From the NCBI GenBank assembly GCA_002919235.1, contig PKEX01000006.1, positions 1-64,000 of the forward strand: a stretch of 64,000 nt of DNA, written 5' to 3'. The position numbers and the translations under genes were made by a program. The notes beneath the pieces are model-generated. The model did no database searches. It was not told the DNA's origin and was given only the letters and a program-made list of their open reading frames with translations. Shown here one piece after another: positions 8,020 to 17,820 of this stretch (positions are counted from its first letter, which is position 1; every line of letters begins with the position of its first letter). The DNA is from Clostridia bacterium (GTDB lineage Bacteria > Bacillota > Limnochordia > DTU080 > RSA5).

Positions 8020-11000
8020 GACGCCATCTCCTTTCCCACGGTCCGGCTGCGGGCCCGGCGGACCCGCCGGAACCATTCCGTCAGGTCGTCCACCGCCAGG
8101 TAGACCGCCGGCACCAGGAGCAGCGTGAGGAGGGTAGAGGTGGACAGGCCCACGCTGACCACCACCGCCAGCGGCGCCTCCAGCTCCGACCCCTCGCCGA
8201 TCCCCAGGGCCAGCGGGAGCATGCCCAGGACGGTGGTGAGGGTCGTCATCAAAATGGGACGCAGGCGGATCTTGCCCGATTCCACCACGGCTTGCAGCCG
8301 GTCCACGCCGCGCCGGCGCGCCTGGTTGATGAAGTCGATGAGCAGGATCGCGTTGTTGACCACGATTCCTACCAGCATGATCACGCCGATGAACGCCACG
8401 ACGCTGAAGGTGTGGCCTGTGAGGTAGAGACCCCAGACCACCCCGATGAGCGCGAACGGGATGCTGCCGATGATCACCAGCGGCTGGGTGAACGACTCGA
8501 ACTGCGACGCGAGCACCGCAAACACCAAGACGATGGACAAGACGAACGCGATCCCCAGGTCGGAGAAGGCCTCCACCATCAGCTCGTCCTCGCCGCCGTA
8601 GGCCACCTCGACGCCCGGCGGAAACTCCATCTGGGCCACCGCGGCCCGGACGTCGTTCATGACGGAGCCGAGAGCCCGCCCGGAAAGCTGGGCCGTGACG
8701 GCCACCACCCGCGACTGGTCCACCCGGTCGATGGAAAGCGGGCTTCGCGCCTCGACCAGCTCCGCCACCTCGGACAGGGGCACGATGCCGAAGGGGGTCC
8801 CGATGGGCAGATTCCTCAGGTCCGACAGGTTCTGCCGGTACGGCTCGGCCAGCCGGACCACCACGTCAAATTCCTCGCCGCCGCTCCGGTAGATGGTGGC
8901 GGCCTGTCCGGCGATGGCCGTGCGCACGGAGGACGCGATCTGGACCACCGAGAGCCCGAGCTGCCCCGCCCGCTCCCGGTCGATGCGGATCTCCAGCTCC
9001 GGCCTGCTCTCGTCGAGGCTGGTCCGCACTTCCCGGGTGCCGGGGATGGTGCGGATCACTTCAGCCAGCCGCGCCGCTTGCTGGGCCAAGACGTCCAGGT
9101 CGTCGCCGCGCACCTGGACCTGCACGGGGGCGGCGCCGCCCACGCCGACGAAGGACATGGTGTGAACCTCGATGTTCGCCCCGGGGATCCCCGCCGCCAG
9201 CCGCCGCACGTCTTCAATGACGTCGGCGGTGGAGCGGCGCCGCTGCCGCAAGGGCTTGAGCTGCACCATGATGGCGCCGCTGTCCGAGGCGCTGGCGTCG
9301 CCTGCCTGCGACAGGATGGACGAGACTTCGGGTATCCGGAGCAGCGCCTCTTCGAGATGCGCCACCAAGTCCTGGGTCTCGGCCAGCTTGGTCCCTTTGG
9401 GCATTTCGACAGAGATCTGAAACTGGCCCTCATCCATGGCGGGCAGGAATTCGGTGCCCAGCTTTGGCCCGATCCAGAGAAGGCTCGCGGCCAGCGCGGC
9501 GGTGAAAGCCAGGAGAGTCCACCCGCGCCGGCGCAGCGTCAGCCGGATCAGCCGGTCGTAGACCGCCAGCACCCGCCCCAAGAGTCCCCCGGCGGGAGCC
9601 GCGGGCCGCTCGGGGCCGGAGGGTGTCCCTGTCCCCGCGGCGGCCAGGGACACCCGTGAGATGCTGCCGTCGTTGGCGAGAAGGCGCGAGGCCAGGAGCG
9701 GCACCACCGTCATCGCCACCGCCAGCGAGGCGGCGAGGCTGTACGTCACCGTGAGGGAGAGATCCGAGAAGATCTGGCTGGCCAGGCCTTCCATGAAAAC
9801 GATGGGGACGAAGACCGCGACGGTGGTCAGGGTGGAGGCAAGGATGGCGCCGGCCACCTCCCGGGCTCCTTCCACCGCGGCCTCGACCGCTTCGGATCCC
9901 AGCTGCCGGTGGCGGAAGATGTTTTCCAGCACCACGATGGAGTTGTCCACCAGCATGCCGACGCCCAGGGCCAGGCCGCCCAGGGACAGCATGTTCAAGG
10001 TCATTCCCGAGAAGTAGACCAAGAGGAACGTAAAGACGATGGAGACGGGAATCGAGATGGCGATGACCAGCGTCGAGCGGAAACTGCGCAGGAACGCGTA
10101 GAGGACCAGCGCGGCCAGGAGGGCGCCCACCGCCGCGTTGGAGGTGACGGCGTCGATGGCCGCTTCGACGAACGCCGATTCGTCGTACACGGCCACGAAC
10201 TCCACGTCGCCCAGCTCGCGCGCGATCTCGTCCAGGACCTCGCGCACCTGGCGCGCGACCTGCACCGAGTTGGCCCCCGTCTCCTTGACGATCTGCAGGT
10301 TGAGAGCGGGCTGCCGGTTGAGCCGGGTGATCTGCCGCTCATCGGATTCCCCCATGGAGACCTCGGCGATCTCCCGCAAGGGGATGGTTCCCGCGGCCGT
10401 GGGAATCCGGACGGCGGCGATGTCGGCCAGGTCGTGAAACTCCCCGGTGGTCCTGAGCGTCAGCTCTTCCCGCCCCGAGACGATGTTTCCGCCGGGCAGG
10501 TTGAGATTGGCCGCCTGCAGCGCCTGCACCACGGTCTCAAAGCTGACGTTGAACGCGCGCATGCGCACCGGGTCCAAGGTCACGTGGACCTGCTGCTCCC
10601 GGCCGCCGAAGACGCTGACGGACGCCACGCCCTCGATCCGCTCCAGGCGGTTCTTCACCACATCTTGCGCGAGAGCGTAGAGCTCGGGCAGGCTGCGGTC
10701 GCCTCCCATGCCCAGCTGCATGATGGGCGATGCGGACGGGTCGAAGCGCAGGATCCGGGGGGATCCCGCCCCGTCGGGAAGCAGCTCCCGGATGAGGTCG
10801 ATCCGCTCCCGCATCTCGAGGGCGGCGAAGTTCATATCGGTGCCCCAGTCAAACTCGACCAGCACCACCGACTGGCCCCGCGTCGAGGTGGAGCTGACGC
10901 CGGTCACGTTGGCCAGCGACGACATGGCCTCTTCGATGGGGCGGGTGACCAGGCTTTCCACTTCCTGGGGTCCGGCCCCCTCGTAGCTGGTGGCCACCGC

Positions 11001-11135
11001 GGCGATAGGGATGTTCATCTCCGGCAGCAGGTCGATGGGAAGCCGGGTGAGCGAAAAAAAGCCCAGCAGGACCGCGACGAAGACCGCCATCCAGACCGTG
11101 ATTGGCCGGGAGACGGCGAACTTGGCCACGTTCAC
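8016..11135 (-). CDS. Efflux RND transporter permease subunit (AcrB/HAE1-like)
   Basis: MNVAKFAVSRPITVWMAVFVAVLLGFFSLTRLPIDLLPEMNIP; GMLVDNSIVVLENIFRH; full 1039 aa. Confidence 0.96.
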   Translation of the reverse strand: MNVAKFAVSRPITVWMAVFVAVLLGFFSLTRLPIDLLPEMNIPIAAVATSYEGAGPQEVESLVTRPIEEAMSSLANVTGVSSTSTRGQSVVLVEFDWGTDMNFAALEMRERIDLIRELLPDGAGSPRILRFDPSASPIMQLGMGGDRSLPELYALAQDVVKNRLERIEGVASVSVFGGREQQVHVTLDPVRMRAFNVSFETVVQALQAANLNLPGGNIVSGREELTLRTTGEFHDLADIAAVRIPTAAGTIPLREIAEVSMGESDERQITRLNRQPALNLQIVKETGANSVQVARQVREVLDEIARELGDVEFVAVYDESAFVEAAIDAVTSNAAVGALLAALVLYAFLRSFRSTLVIAISIPVSIVFTFLLVYFSGMTLNMLSLGGLALGVGMLVDNSIVVLENIFRHRQLGSEAVEAAVEGAREVAGAILASTLTTVAVFVPIVFMEGLASQIFSDLSLTVTYSLAASLAVAMTVVPLLASRLLANDGSISRVSLAAAGTGTPSGPERPAAPAGGLLGRVLAVYDRLIRLTLRRRGWTLLAFTAALAASLLWIGPKLGTEFLPAMDEGQFQISVEMPKGTKLAETQDLVAHLEEALLRIPEVSSILSQAGDASASDSGAIMVQLKPLRQRRRSTADVIEDVRRLAAGIPGANIEVHTMSFVGVGGAAPVQVQVRGDDLDVLAQQAARLAEVIRTIPGTREVRTSLDESRPELEIRIDRERAGQLGLSVVQIASSVRTAIAGQAATIYRSGGEEFDVVVRLAEPYRQNLSDLRNLPIGTPFGIVPLSEVAELVEARSPLSIDRVDQSRVVAVTAQLSGRALGSVMNDVRAAVAQMEFPPGVEVAYGGEDELMVEAFSDLGIAFVLSIVLVFAVLASQFESFTQPLVIIGSIPFALIGVVWGLYLTGHTFSVVAFIGVIMLVGIVVNNAILLIDFINQARRRGVDRLQAVVESGKIRLRPILMTTLTTVLGMLPLALGIGEGSELEAPLAVVVSVGLSTSTLLTLLLVPAVYLAVDDLTEWFRRVRRARSRTVGKEMAS

Positions 11136-12451
11136 AGCGCGTCACTCCCGCTGATGCGCACCCGGGCGCCGTCGGCCAGGGCCGCGTGCCCCGCCACCAC
11201 CACGTGTTCTCCGGGGGAAAGGCCCGAGACGATCTCTGTCCAGCCGCCGCCGGCAAGGCCCACCTGCACCGGGCGTTTGTGGGCCATGCCGTGTTCCACC
11301 ACGTAGACGAAGGCCTGGCCCCGTTCCGCCAGGAGGGCTTCATCGGGGACCGCCACCGACTCTTCCCGGGAGTCGACGGCGATCCGCACCCGCGCCGACA
11401 TGCCGGGCTTGAGCGTCCCGTCGGGATTGGGAACTTCGATGCGGATGCCGAAGAGGCGGGACTGGGGGTTGGCCACCGCCTCCACCGCCGTCACGGTGCC
11501 GCTGAAGCTCTGGAAGGGGAAAGCGTCCAGCGTCAGCTCGGCCCGGGCGCCGGGACGGACGCGGATGATGTCGCGGTCACCTACTTCCACCCGGACCACC
11601 ACGGGGTCGATCTGGACGATGCGGAAAGCCGGCTGGCCCGCGCCGATGATGTCGTTGGGGTTCACCAGGCGGTCCGCGACGACGCCGTCGAGAGGGCTCG
11701 TGAGGTCGGCCTGGGAAAGCTGGAGCTTAGCCAGCCGGAGCGCGGCTTCTGCTTGGAGGACTTGGGCCTCGGCGGCCTGGCGGTCCTCCTCGCGCGCGCC
11801 TTGGAGCACCAGTTCCAGCTGGTTCGCGGCGGCGGTGTAGGCGGCCTGGGCCACGTCGAACTGGCTCTGCGCCTGTTCCAGCTGGGCTTGGGTGACGGCG
11901 CCCGCTTCGTACAGGGCCCGCAGGCGCGCGAGGTTGGAACGGGCCTGCTCCAGGTTGGCCTCGGCCTGGGCCACCTGCGCCCGCACCTGTTCGATCTCCT
12001 CCGGGCGGGCGCCGGCCTTCACTCGCTCGAGGTTGGCCCGGGCGGCCATCAGCGCCGCTTCCGCCTGGGCCACGTTGATTTCGAGCTCATCCTTCTCGAG
12101 GGAGAGAAGGAGCTGGCCCCGGGAGACGGTGTCGCCGACGTCGGCCGCGACGGCGGCGACCCGCCCCGAAACCTTGGGGGAGAGGCGGATCTCCTGGTTG
12201 GCCGAGAGGATGCCGTGAGCCTCGAGGCTCAACGTGACCGTGCGGCGGCTCACGGGGTGCACCCTTACGGAGACGGCCTGCGGCTCCGCGGCGGCAGGGG
12301 TAGAGGCTGCGGGCGCCGCCGGCTCTCCCGCGCCCGCGTTCACGCCCGCCGCGCGGGGAGCGGCGGCGTCTTGGGAGCCGGCCGAGAGGAACCAACCGGC
12401 TCCGGCTCCGAGGAGAAATACGAGAATCCACCCGATCCAGCTCTTCTTCAT
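11132..12451 (-). CDS. RND efflux periplasmic adaptor subunit
   Basis: N-terminal TM anchor, long coiled coil, SPLDGVVADRLVNPNDIIGAG lipoyl half, PGMSARVRI; coupled to the RND gene by 4-nt overlap. Confidence 0.92.
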   Translation of the reverse strand: MKKSWIGWILVFLLGAGAGWFLSAGSQDAAAPRAAGVNAGAGEPAAPAASTPAAAEPQAVSVRVHPVSRRTVTLSLEAHGILSANQEIRLSPKVSGRVAAVAADVGDTVSRGQLLLSLEKDELEINVAQAEAALMAARANLERVKAGARPEEIEQVRAQVAQAEANLEQARSNLARLRALYEAGAVTQAQLEQAQSQFDVAQAAYTAAANQLELVLQGAREEDRQAAEAQVLQAEAALRLAKLQLSQADLTSPLDGVVADRLVNPNDIIGAGQPAFRIVQIDPVVVRVEVGDRDIIRVRPGARAELTLDAFPFQSFSGTVTAVEAVANPQSRLFGIRIEVPNPDGTLKPGMSARVRIAVDSREESVAVPDEALLAERGQAFVYVVEHGMAHKRPVQVGLAGGGWTEIVSGLSPGEHVVVAGHAALADGARVRISGSDAL

Positions 12452-12529
12452 CGACAGGTGCCCTCCGACGGAAAATCTGGCGAGTCCGTCCGGCGCTCGA
12501 AGCAGCGAACGGTGTACCTGCGGTTGGGG

Positions 12530-12549
12530 CTGACCGACTGGTCGGTCAG
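12530..12549. promoter_or_regulatory. TetR-type operator
   Basis: Perfect 8-bp arms CTGACCGA-CTGG-TCGGTCAG just downstream of the efflux operon -10. Confidence 0.8.
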
Positions 12550-12561
12550 TGCGCCTCCCCT

Positions 12562-12591
12562 AGCATAATGGCCCGTGGAAGACCCTGTCAA
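12562..12591 (-). promoter_or_regulatory. Promoter of efflux operon (TTGACA-N18-TATGCT)
   Basis: Minus-strand hexamers at 12586-12591 and 12562-12567. Confidence 0.75.
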
Positions 12592-12615
12592 GAGGGGATC
12601 TTTTCTCCGGTTTTC

Positions 12616-13449
12616 CTAAAGCATACCGAGCTTCTCGAGGGCCGCCCGCACCATGGTCACGTGCTGTTGAACCCGGGTGTCCAGGGGCTGCTTGCGCGAG
12701 GTCTCCAAGATCATGGCCCGGGTGCCCAGCACCAGGCCGGCGGCCCGGGCCAGGCTGCCCTTGACGGGATACTTGAGCAGCGAGAAGCGGTGGTTCTTAT
12801 TAGCGATCCCCCGGTTTACGGCCGCCTGCATCGCTTTGGCCACCGACGCCCCGTCGCCTACAGGATAGTAGATGATCGACTGGCCTACTGATTCTTTATT
12901 GAGCTTGTGAAAGTCGTATCCTTCGTGGAGGTCGAAAAGGTAGTCGGGCTGTACCGCGAGCATGAGATTCCAGATGCTCTTGGCCAGGACGGAGCCGGTG
13001 GAGCCCGTCTTCGACTTGGGAAAATCCCGGTTGAGGTCGCCCGGATGGGAGCCGGTGCGCGTTCCGGCCTCAACCGCGAGCTTGTTGGCCTGCGGGATCA
13101 CGATCAGCCGCCCCTTCTTGGGCACCAGCCCGGCCAGCTGCTGCGCGGCGCGGAAGCCCGCGGGCTCGTTCCCGTGCATGCCGCCTACCACCACCACGGT
13201 AGGACCGGGCTTGCCGCTGTCATGGTCGTAGTAGGGCGTGGCGTACGGGGTGCCCTCCGCCAAAAGGCGCGGCGCCCCGCCCGAAAGCGGCGCCTGCCGG
13301 TCCTGAGCGCGGATGACGGTGACGCCTTGGGCGGCATCGGCTGGCGGAGAGAGCGGGGCGGCCACCAGGCTGAACAGGACCAGGACCAGAAGGATGGAAA
13401 GGCTGCGAAGGCTTCTGGGACGCATTGGCGTGTCTCCTTTCTCTGGCAT
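12616..13449 (-). CDS. Secreted succinylglutamate desuccinylase/aspartoacylase or M14-like zinc hydrolase
   Basis: Signal peptide; VVVVGGMHGNEPAGFRAAQQLA, NLNRDFP-like DLNRDFPKS, LFDLHEGYDFH zinc ligands. Confidence 0.78.
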   Translation of the reverse strand: MPEKGDTPMRPRSLRSLSILLVLVLFSLVAAPLSPPADAAQGVTVIRAQDRQAPLSGGAPRLLAEGTPYATPYYDHDSGKPGPTVVVVGGMHGNEPAGFRAAQQLAGLVPKKGRLIVIPQANKLAVEAGTRTGSHPGDLNRDFPKSKTGSTGSVLAKSIWNLMLAVQPDYLFDLHEGYDFHKLNKESVGQSIIYYPVGDGASVAKAMQAAVNRGIANKNHRFSLLKYPVKGSLARAAGLVLGTRAMILETSRKQPLDTRVQQHVTMVRAALEKLGML

Positions 13450-13565
13450 CTGCGGCCTGTGCTGGGACCGAAATCCTCGAAACGCCGTTGGTCGATTTCC
13501 CGCCGGCCAGGGCGAGTCCTACATGGAATCTATCCCTGCGCTTCCAGGAGCTGCAACAGGGCGCG

Positions 13566-13590
13566 AAAAGGCCCCGCCGGAAGGCGGGGC
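13566..13590 (-). terminator. Intrinsic terminator of the LysM gene
   Basis: Minus strand GCCCCGCC-TTCC-GGCGGGGC followed by CTTTT. Confidence 0.65.
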
Positions 13591-13632
13591 GCAGGCGGAG
13601 AAATCGTGTCTCCGGAGTCCTTGACAGGCGCT

Positions 13633-14541
13633 TCAGTTGAGGGTGGTCCAGCCGCGGATGATCTCTTTCCACGAGAGGGCAATGGACCGGGCCCGCCGGG
13701 CCGCGGCCGCCGCCGCGCGGACGATGAACGGGACCCGCACCAGCTCTCCCTGAAGCGGCGCGTCCGGATCGGCGACGCCGGGGTTGGCCCGGCGGAGGAC
13801 GTCGGCGTCGACCGCCATCTCGCGCGCGATGGCGGAGAGGGTGTCGCCTCGCTCGGCCCGGGCGGCGTGGACGGGCACCTGAAGGTAGTCCACAGCCGGC
13901 CAGTGAAGGCGCCAACCGGCGACGCCCAGGTCCTCCGCGGCTTGGAGGGGGGCCGCGTGCGCCCGTCCTTCGCCGTCCAGCACCCGGGGGAAAAGGAGCA
14001 GGTCCAGGCGGGGGCTTTCCCGCTCTTCCAGCCGGAGCACGCCGAGGACCCGCGCGTCGGAGACCGCCCCGTCCACGATGACGTCGTAGCTCCCCCACGC
14101 GATCAAGGGCACCACGGTCCAGCCGGGCTGCTCCGGCTCCCCGGGTTCGTCCGGCTCGCGATCGGTAGGCTGCAGCGCGCGGGCGGCGACGCCGCCGAAG
14201 TGCTGAACCGCCTCGTTTCTGGGAACGGCCACCCGGCCTTCCAGCCGGACGCGCCGGCCCAGCGGGTCGTCGAAAGCAGCGTGCGCCCACAGCACGTCTT
14301 CAGTGGTGCCGTCTTCCCGGTCCAGCGCTGTCTGGTCGATGGCAAAGAGCTCGATGGCGGCGCCCTTGGCCAGCGTCAGCGGCGACGGGGGTCCGGGCGG
14401 CGCCGGGAGATGGGTCCGGGGATCGATCCGGGGAAGCTGGTCAGCCGGGGGAAGCGGCAAGACCTGGCCCGACCCCGGATCCGACACCTTCATCGCGATG
14501 GGGACGGGGCGGTTGGACGAGAAGGCGAGCCGGTGCGCCAA
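13633..14541 (-). CDS. LysM domain-containing protein
   Basis: C-terminal LysM ERGDTLSAIAREMAVDADVLRRANPGVADPDAPLQGELVRVPF. Start chosen at TTG behind AAGGAGGG RBS. Confidence 0.75.
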   Translation of the reverse strand: MAHRLAFSSNRPVPIAMKVSDPGSGQVLPLPPADQLPRIDPRTHLPAPPGPPSPLTLAKGAAIELFAIDQTALDREDGTTEDVLWAHAAFDDPLGRRVRLEGRVAVPRNEAVQHFGGVAARALQPTDREPDEPGEPEQPGWTVVPLIAWGSYDVIVDGAVSDARVLGVLRLEERESPRLDLLLFPRVLDGEGRAHAAPLQAAEDLGVAGWRLHWPAVDYLQVPVHAARAERGDTLSAIAREMAVDADVLRRANPGVADPDAPLQGELVRVPFIVRAAAAAARRARSIALSWKEIIRGWTTLN

Positions 14542-14768
14542 GGGTCTCCCTCCTTGGTGCGGACGTGGCGCAGGCCCGGTCCCGAAAGGCCCACGGCGGG
14601 GCCGCCGCGCCATGCCCGCGTTCCACGGTATGACCGGGACCGTCCGGGAGGACTAGGCGCCTGTTCCTATTCGCAGTGGGTCATGGGGCGCGCGTGTTCG
14701 TATGGAGGGCCGCCCGCCGGCGTCATCCTAAGGCCAGGGAGAGAGCACACGTCGAGGGGTGACGCACC

Positions 14769-14951
14769 GTGGTGGTCGACGTCGAAAAGATCCGAAGGGA
14801 GTACCACCGGATTGAAGACCGCCTCTACCGGCTGAGGTGCAGCTACGGGTACTCGCCCATGCGCAACCAGGCGTTCCGGCGTCTTGAGGACCGGGCTCGC
14901 AGGCTCAACCGCATCGTGCGGCAGATGGAGACCCAGTGGGGAACCCGGTGA
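14769..14951 (+). CDS. small basic hypothetical protein (60 aa)
   Basis: Compact ORF MVVDVEKIRREYHRIEDRLYRLRCSYGYSPMRNQAFRRLEDRARRLNRIVRQME; GTG start downstream of GAGGGGTGA. Confidence 0.55.
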   Translation: MVVDVEKIRREYHRIEDRLYRLRCSYGYSPMRNQAFRRLEDRARRLNRIVRQMETQWGTR

Positions 14952-15177
14952 CATAATCTTCCAGCGCGCCGGATGCATGAGCGGCTCCTGCGGGGGCATT
15001 CTAGGGGATGCAGGGCTCACCCCTGCTTAAGGCGGCCCGGAACGGATGATGCAGGCCAAGGGAAAGTTCCGGGTCCGCCTTTTCCTTTGTGAGACTTTCC
15101 GGGAAGGGATGCGGCGGCGGCCGTGGAAGCACTGCTCCTCGACGGCTGACCGATTTCGGAAAAGGGGCTGGACCGAA

Positions 15178-16176
15178 ATGCCCGTGGAGCTCCCTTCCCC
15201 CGAACCTTCGGAACTGGAGGAAATCCGCCTCCTCAGGCGCTCCGCGAGGCACCGCTACGACCTTGCGCGGGTTCGGGCGGTGTACCCGCAGCGGGTGCTG
15301 TCCGGTTGGCTCGCCCGCGGCGCGGGCGTGCGCGCCGCCCATCCCGGCCCAAGCGCCGGGCGGGCTTTGCCGGACCCTCAGGTCGACCTCCTCTTGACCT
15401 CTCTCGCCGTCGTCGAGCGGCACGGCTTCACGTTCAGCTCGGACCACGTGGCCGGCGCTTGGGTGGACAACCTTTCCGAAGAGGCGCTTTCGGGAACGGA
15501 GAAGACCGCCTATAGGAGCCTGCGTTCGGGGATCCGGCCGCCCCGGTCGGCGGAGCTCGCGCGCGAGGAAGGCGAGGCGGACGGCGCGATGGCCAGGGCA
15601 TTCCTCTGGGGGTATCTCGCGCCCGGGGACCCGGGTTTCGCGGCGGAGCTCGCCTGGCGCGACGCGAGGGTGTCGCACGCCGGAAGCGGGGTGTACGGGG
15701 CGATGTTCGCCGCCGCTGCGGCGTCGGCCGCTTTTGTCTGCGACGACCCCTTGGAGGCAGTGCTGGTGGGTGTGGGGGAAGTCCCCGACACGTCCCGCCT
15801 GGCCGGGGCCGTGGGCCGCTGCGTCCGCCTGCACCTGGCAGGCGAGAGCTGGGAGCAAGCGGTCCGGGAGCTGGAAAGCGCCTGGGGCCATCTCCCGCCC
15901 GGCCACGCGGTGAGAACGGCCGGCCGGGTGGCGCTGGCGCTGCTCTACGGGAAAATGGCGCTGGCCGCTACCGTCGAGCTCGCGGCGGCAGGGGCCGGCG
16001 AGCGCATCCCGGTGGCGCCGGGGGTCGCCGGGGCCATTCTCGGCCCGATGCTAGGCGAGCCGGGCGCCCCGGAGTGGCCGGTGCGCCCGGGGGATACGGT
16101 GGCGGGCGGCGCCGGTGCGGTCACCGTCGCCGATCTGGCCGGGCGGACCGCACGGCTGGGACGGCACGGCGGGTGA
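15178..16176 (+). CDS. ADP-ribosylglycohydrolase family protein
   Basis: VSHAGSGVYGAMFAAAAASAAF motif and helical ADP-ribosylglycohydrolase layout. Confidence 0.75.
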   Translation: MPVELPSPEPSELEEIRLLRRSARHRYDLARVRAVYPQRVLSGWLARGAGVRAAHPGPSAGRALPDPQVDLLLTSLAVVERHGFTFSSDHVAGAWVDNLSEEALSGTEKTAYRSLRSGIRPPRSAELAREEGEADGAMARAFLWGYLAPGDPGFAAELAWRDARVSHAGSGVYGAMFAAAAASAAFVCDDPLEAVLVGVGEVPDTSRLAGAVGRCVRLHLAGESWEQAVRELESAWGHLPPGHAVRTAGRVALALLYGKMALAATVELAAAGAGERIPVAPGVAGAILGPMLGEPGAPEWPVRPGDTVAGGAGAVTVADLAGRTARLGRHGG

Positions 16177-16207
16177 GCCCGGACGCCCGGGTCCGGTCCC
16201 GGCGGCG

Positions 16208-17026
16208 TCAAAGTCCCAAGAGGACGGGCAGGTCGGCTGCGGAAGGGGCGACGTAATCGGGCTTTGCCGGCGCCGCGGCAAGATCGGCCTCGGTGACGCC
16301 CCCCGTGAGCACCAGGAGACAGCGCATCCCGGCGGCCTGGGCCGCGGGGACGTCGGAGCGGAGCGAGTCGCCCACCATGAGGCACCGCTCGGGGGGGACT
16401 CCCATGCTCTGCGCGGCCATGAGCAGCAGGTCGGGTTTGGGCTTGGCGATCATGATGTGGGGCTCGCGGCCTGCCATCGCCTGGATCGCGGCCGCCACCA
16501 CGCCCGAGCCGGGCATGTCCCCGTCTTCCGCGGGGTAGGTGACGTCCAGGTTCGCCGCGGCAAACTTCGCGCCCCTTTGCAGGCAGCGCAGGGCGCGCGT
16601 GAGCTTGCTCATGCTCAGGGCGGGATCGTCCGCGGCCACGACGAAGTCCGCGAGGTAGTCGATCTCCTCCGGCTCGTCGATCACCCGCAGGCCGTGTTCC
16701 TCCAGCTCCCGGCGGAGCCCGCCGGCACCCAGGAGGTACACCGTGGCGCGGGGTTCTCGCCGGGCGAGTTCGCGAGCCAGGGCCCGGGTGGCGATGAACA
16801 CCTCGTCTTCCTCGGCAGGGACGCCCATCTCCAGAAGCCGCCGGTGCGCTCCCCGGCGGTCGAGGGAGGAGTGGTTGCTGACGAAGCGGACGGGAAGGCC
16901 CGCCTCCTTGACGGCAGCGATCGCGGGCGCCGCCCCCGGCACCGGCTCCCGGCCGCGCCAGACGACGCCGTCCAGGTCGAACAGGACGCCTTGGACCCAC
17001 TGGAACTCCCGGTTCATCGCTGCCAC
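16208..17026 (-). CDS. HAD-IIA family (NagD-like) hydrolase
   Basis: VLFDLDGVVWRG, FVSNHSS, KPKPDLL, MVGDSLRSDVPAAQAAGM. Confidence 0.92.
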   Translation of the reverse strand: MAAMNREFQWVQGVLFDLDGVVWRGREPVPGAAPAIAAVKEAGLPVRFVSNHSSLDRRGAHRRLLEMGVPAEEDEVFIATRALARELARREPRATVYLLGAGGLRRELEEHGLRVIDEPEEIDYLADFVVAADDPALSMSKLTRALRCLQRGAKFAAANLDVTYPAEDGDMPGSGVVAAAIQAMAGREPHIMIAKPKPDLLLMAAQSMGVPPERCLMVGDSLRSDVPAAQAAGMRCLLVLTGGVTEADLAAAPAKPDYVAPSAADLPVLLGL

Positions 17027-17035
17027 CTCTCTGCA

Positions 17036-17815
17036 TCAGCTGGGCGGTCCCGCACGGGACGCGCTCCCACCCAATTCGACCGGACCCGGGGATCCCCTGC
17101 TCCCGGCCCGTTCCGTAAAGGTGTGAAGCCCGCATTCCGTCTTGGCCCGCCCCGGCCACCGGCCGGCCCGCTCGCCGCCGTCTCCGGCTCTCGCGGTGCA
17201 CTGGACGCAGCCGAGGCTAGAGTACCCTTGATCCAGCAGGGGATTGTACGGCAGCCGGTGCTCGGCGGCGTAGCGCCAGACGTCCTTTCGTGTCCAATAC
17301 GCTAAGGGGTTGAGCTTGACGATCTCCCGGCCACTTCCGAGCCGGTGAAGCTCCACCGGCTCCACCGAAGCCCGGGTGGGCGACTGGTCTCTCCGGAGCG
17401 AGGTGATCCAGCAGTCCAGCCCCTCCAGGGCCTTGGCCATGGGCTCGACCTTGCGCAAGGAGCAGCACAGGTCCGGATCCCGCTCCCAAAGGCGCGGGCC
17501 GTACTGCTCGGCCTGCTCCTCCGGCGACAGGCGGGGCGCCACGGTGCGGACGGGGAGGGAGAACGCCCGCTCTACCTCCTCTTTCAGGCGGTACGTCTCG
17601 GGAAAGAGATACCCGGTGTCGATGAAGAGCACGGGGATGGAGAGCCCGAGGCGGTGGGCCATGTGGATCAAGACGATCCCGCCGGGGCCCCCGAAACTGC
17701 ACGAGATGGCCACCCGGCCGGAAAAGGTGTCCGCTCCCCAGCGGAGCAGCGTCTCGGGGGAGGCGCCGGAGAAGCGTTCCCGGGCGTTTCGCACCGCGGC
17801 TCGCACGTCCCCCAT
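17036..17815 (-). CDS. cysH: Phosphoadenylyl/adenylyl-sulfate reductase
   Basis: SCSFGGPGGIVLIHMA, FIDTGYLFPETY, DLCC plus GCVQCT Fe-S cysteines, terminal ECGLHTF; next to sat. Confidence 0.9.
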   Translation of the reverse strand: MGDVRAAVRNARERFSGASPETLLRWGADTFSGRVAISCSFGGPGGIVLIHMAHRLGLSIPVLFIDTGYLFPETYRLKEEVERAFSLPVRTVAPRLSPEEQAEQYGPRLWERDPDLCCSLRKVEPMAKALEGLDCWITSLRRDQSPTRASVEPVELHRLGSGREIVKLNPLAYWTRKDVWRYAAEHRLPYNPLLDQGYSSLGCVQCTARAGDGGERAGRWPGRAKTECGLHTFTERAGSRGSPGPVELGGSASRAGPPS

Positions 17816-17820
17816 CCCGT

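Noticed and set aside
8292-12568. Plus-strand ORFs of 455, 465 and 488 aa
   Set aside because: Shadow ORFs antisense to the RND permease and adaptor genes, rich in His/Gln/Arg as expected for reverse-frame reading.
12907-14835. 642-aa plus-strand ORF
   Set aside because: Antisense to the secreted hydrolase and LysM gene and spans their terminator and promoter region.
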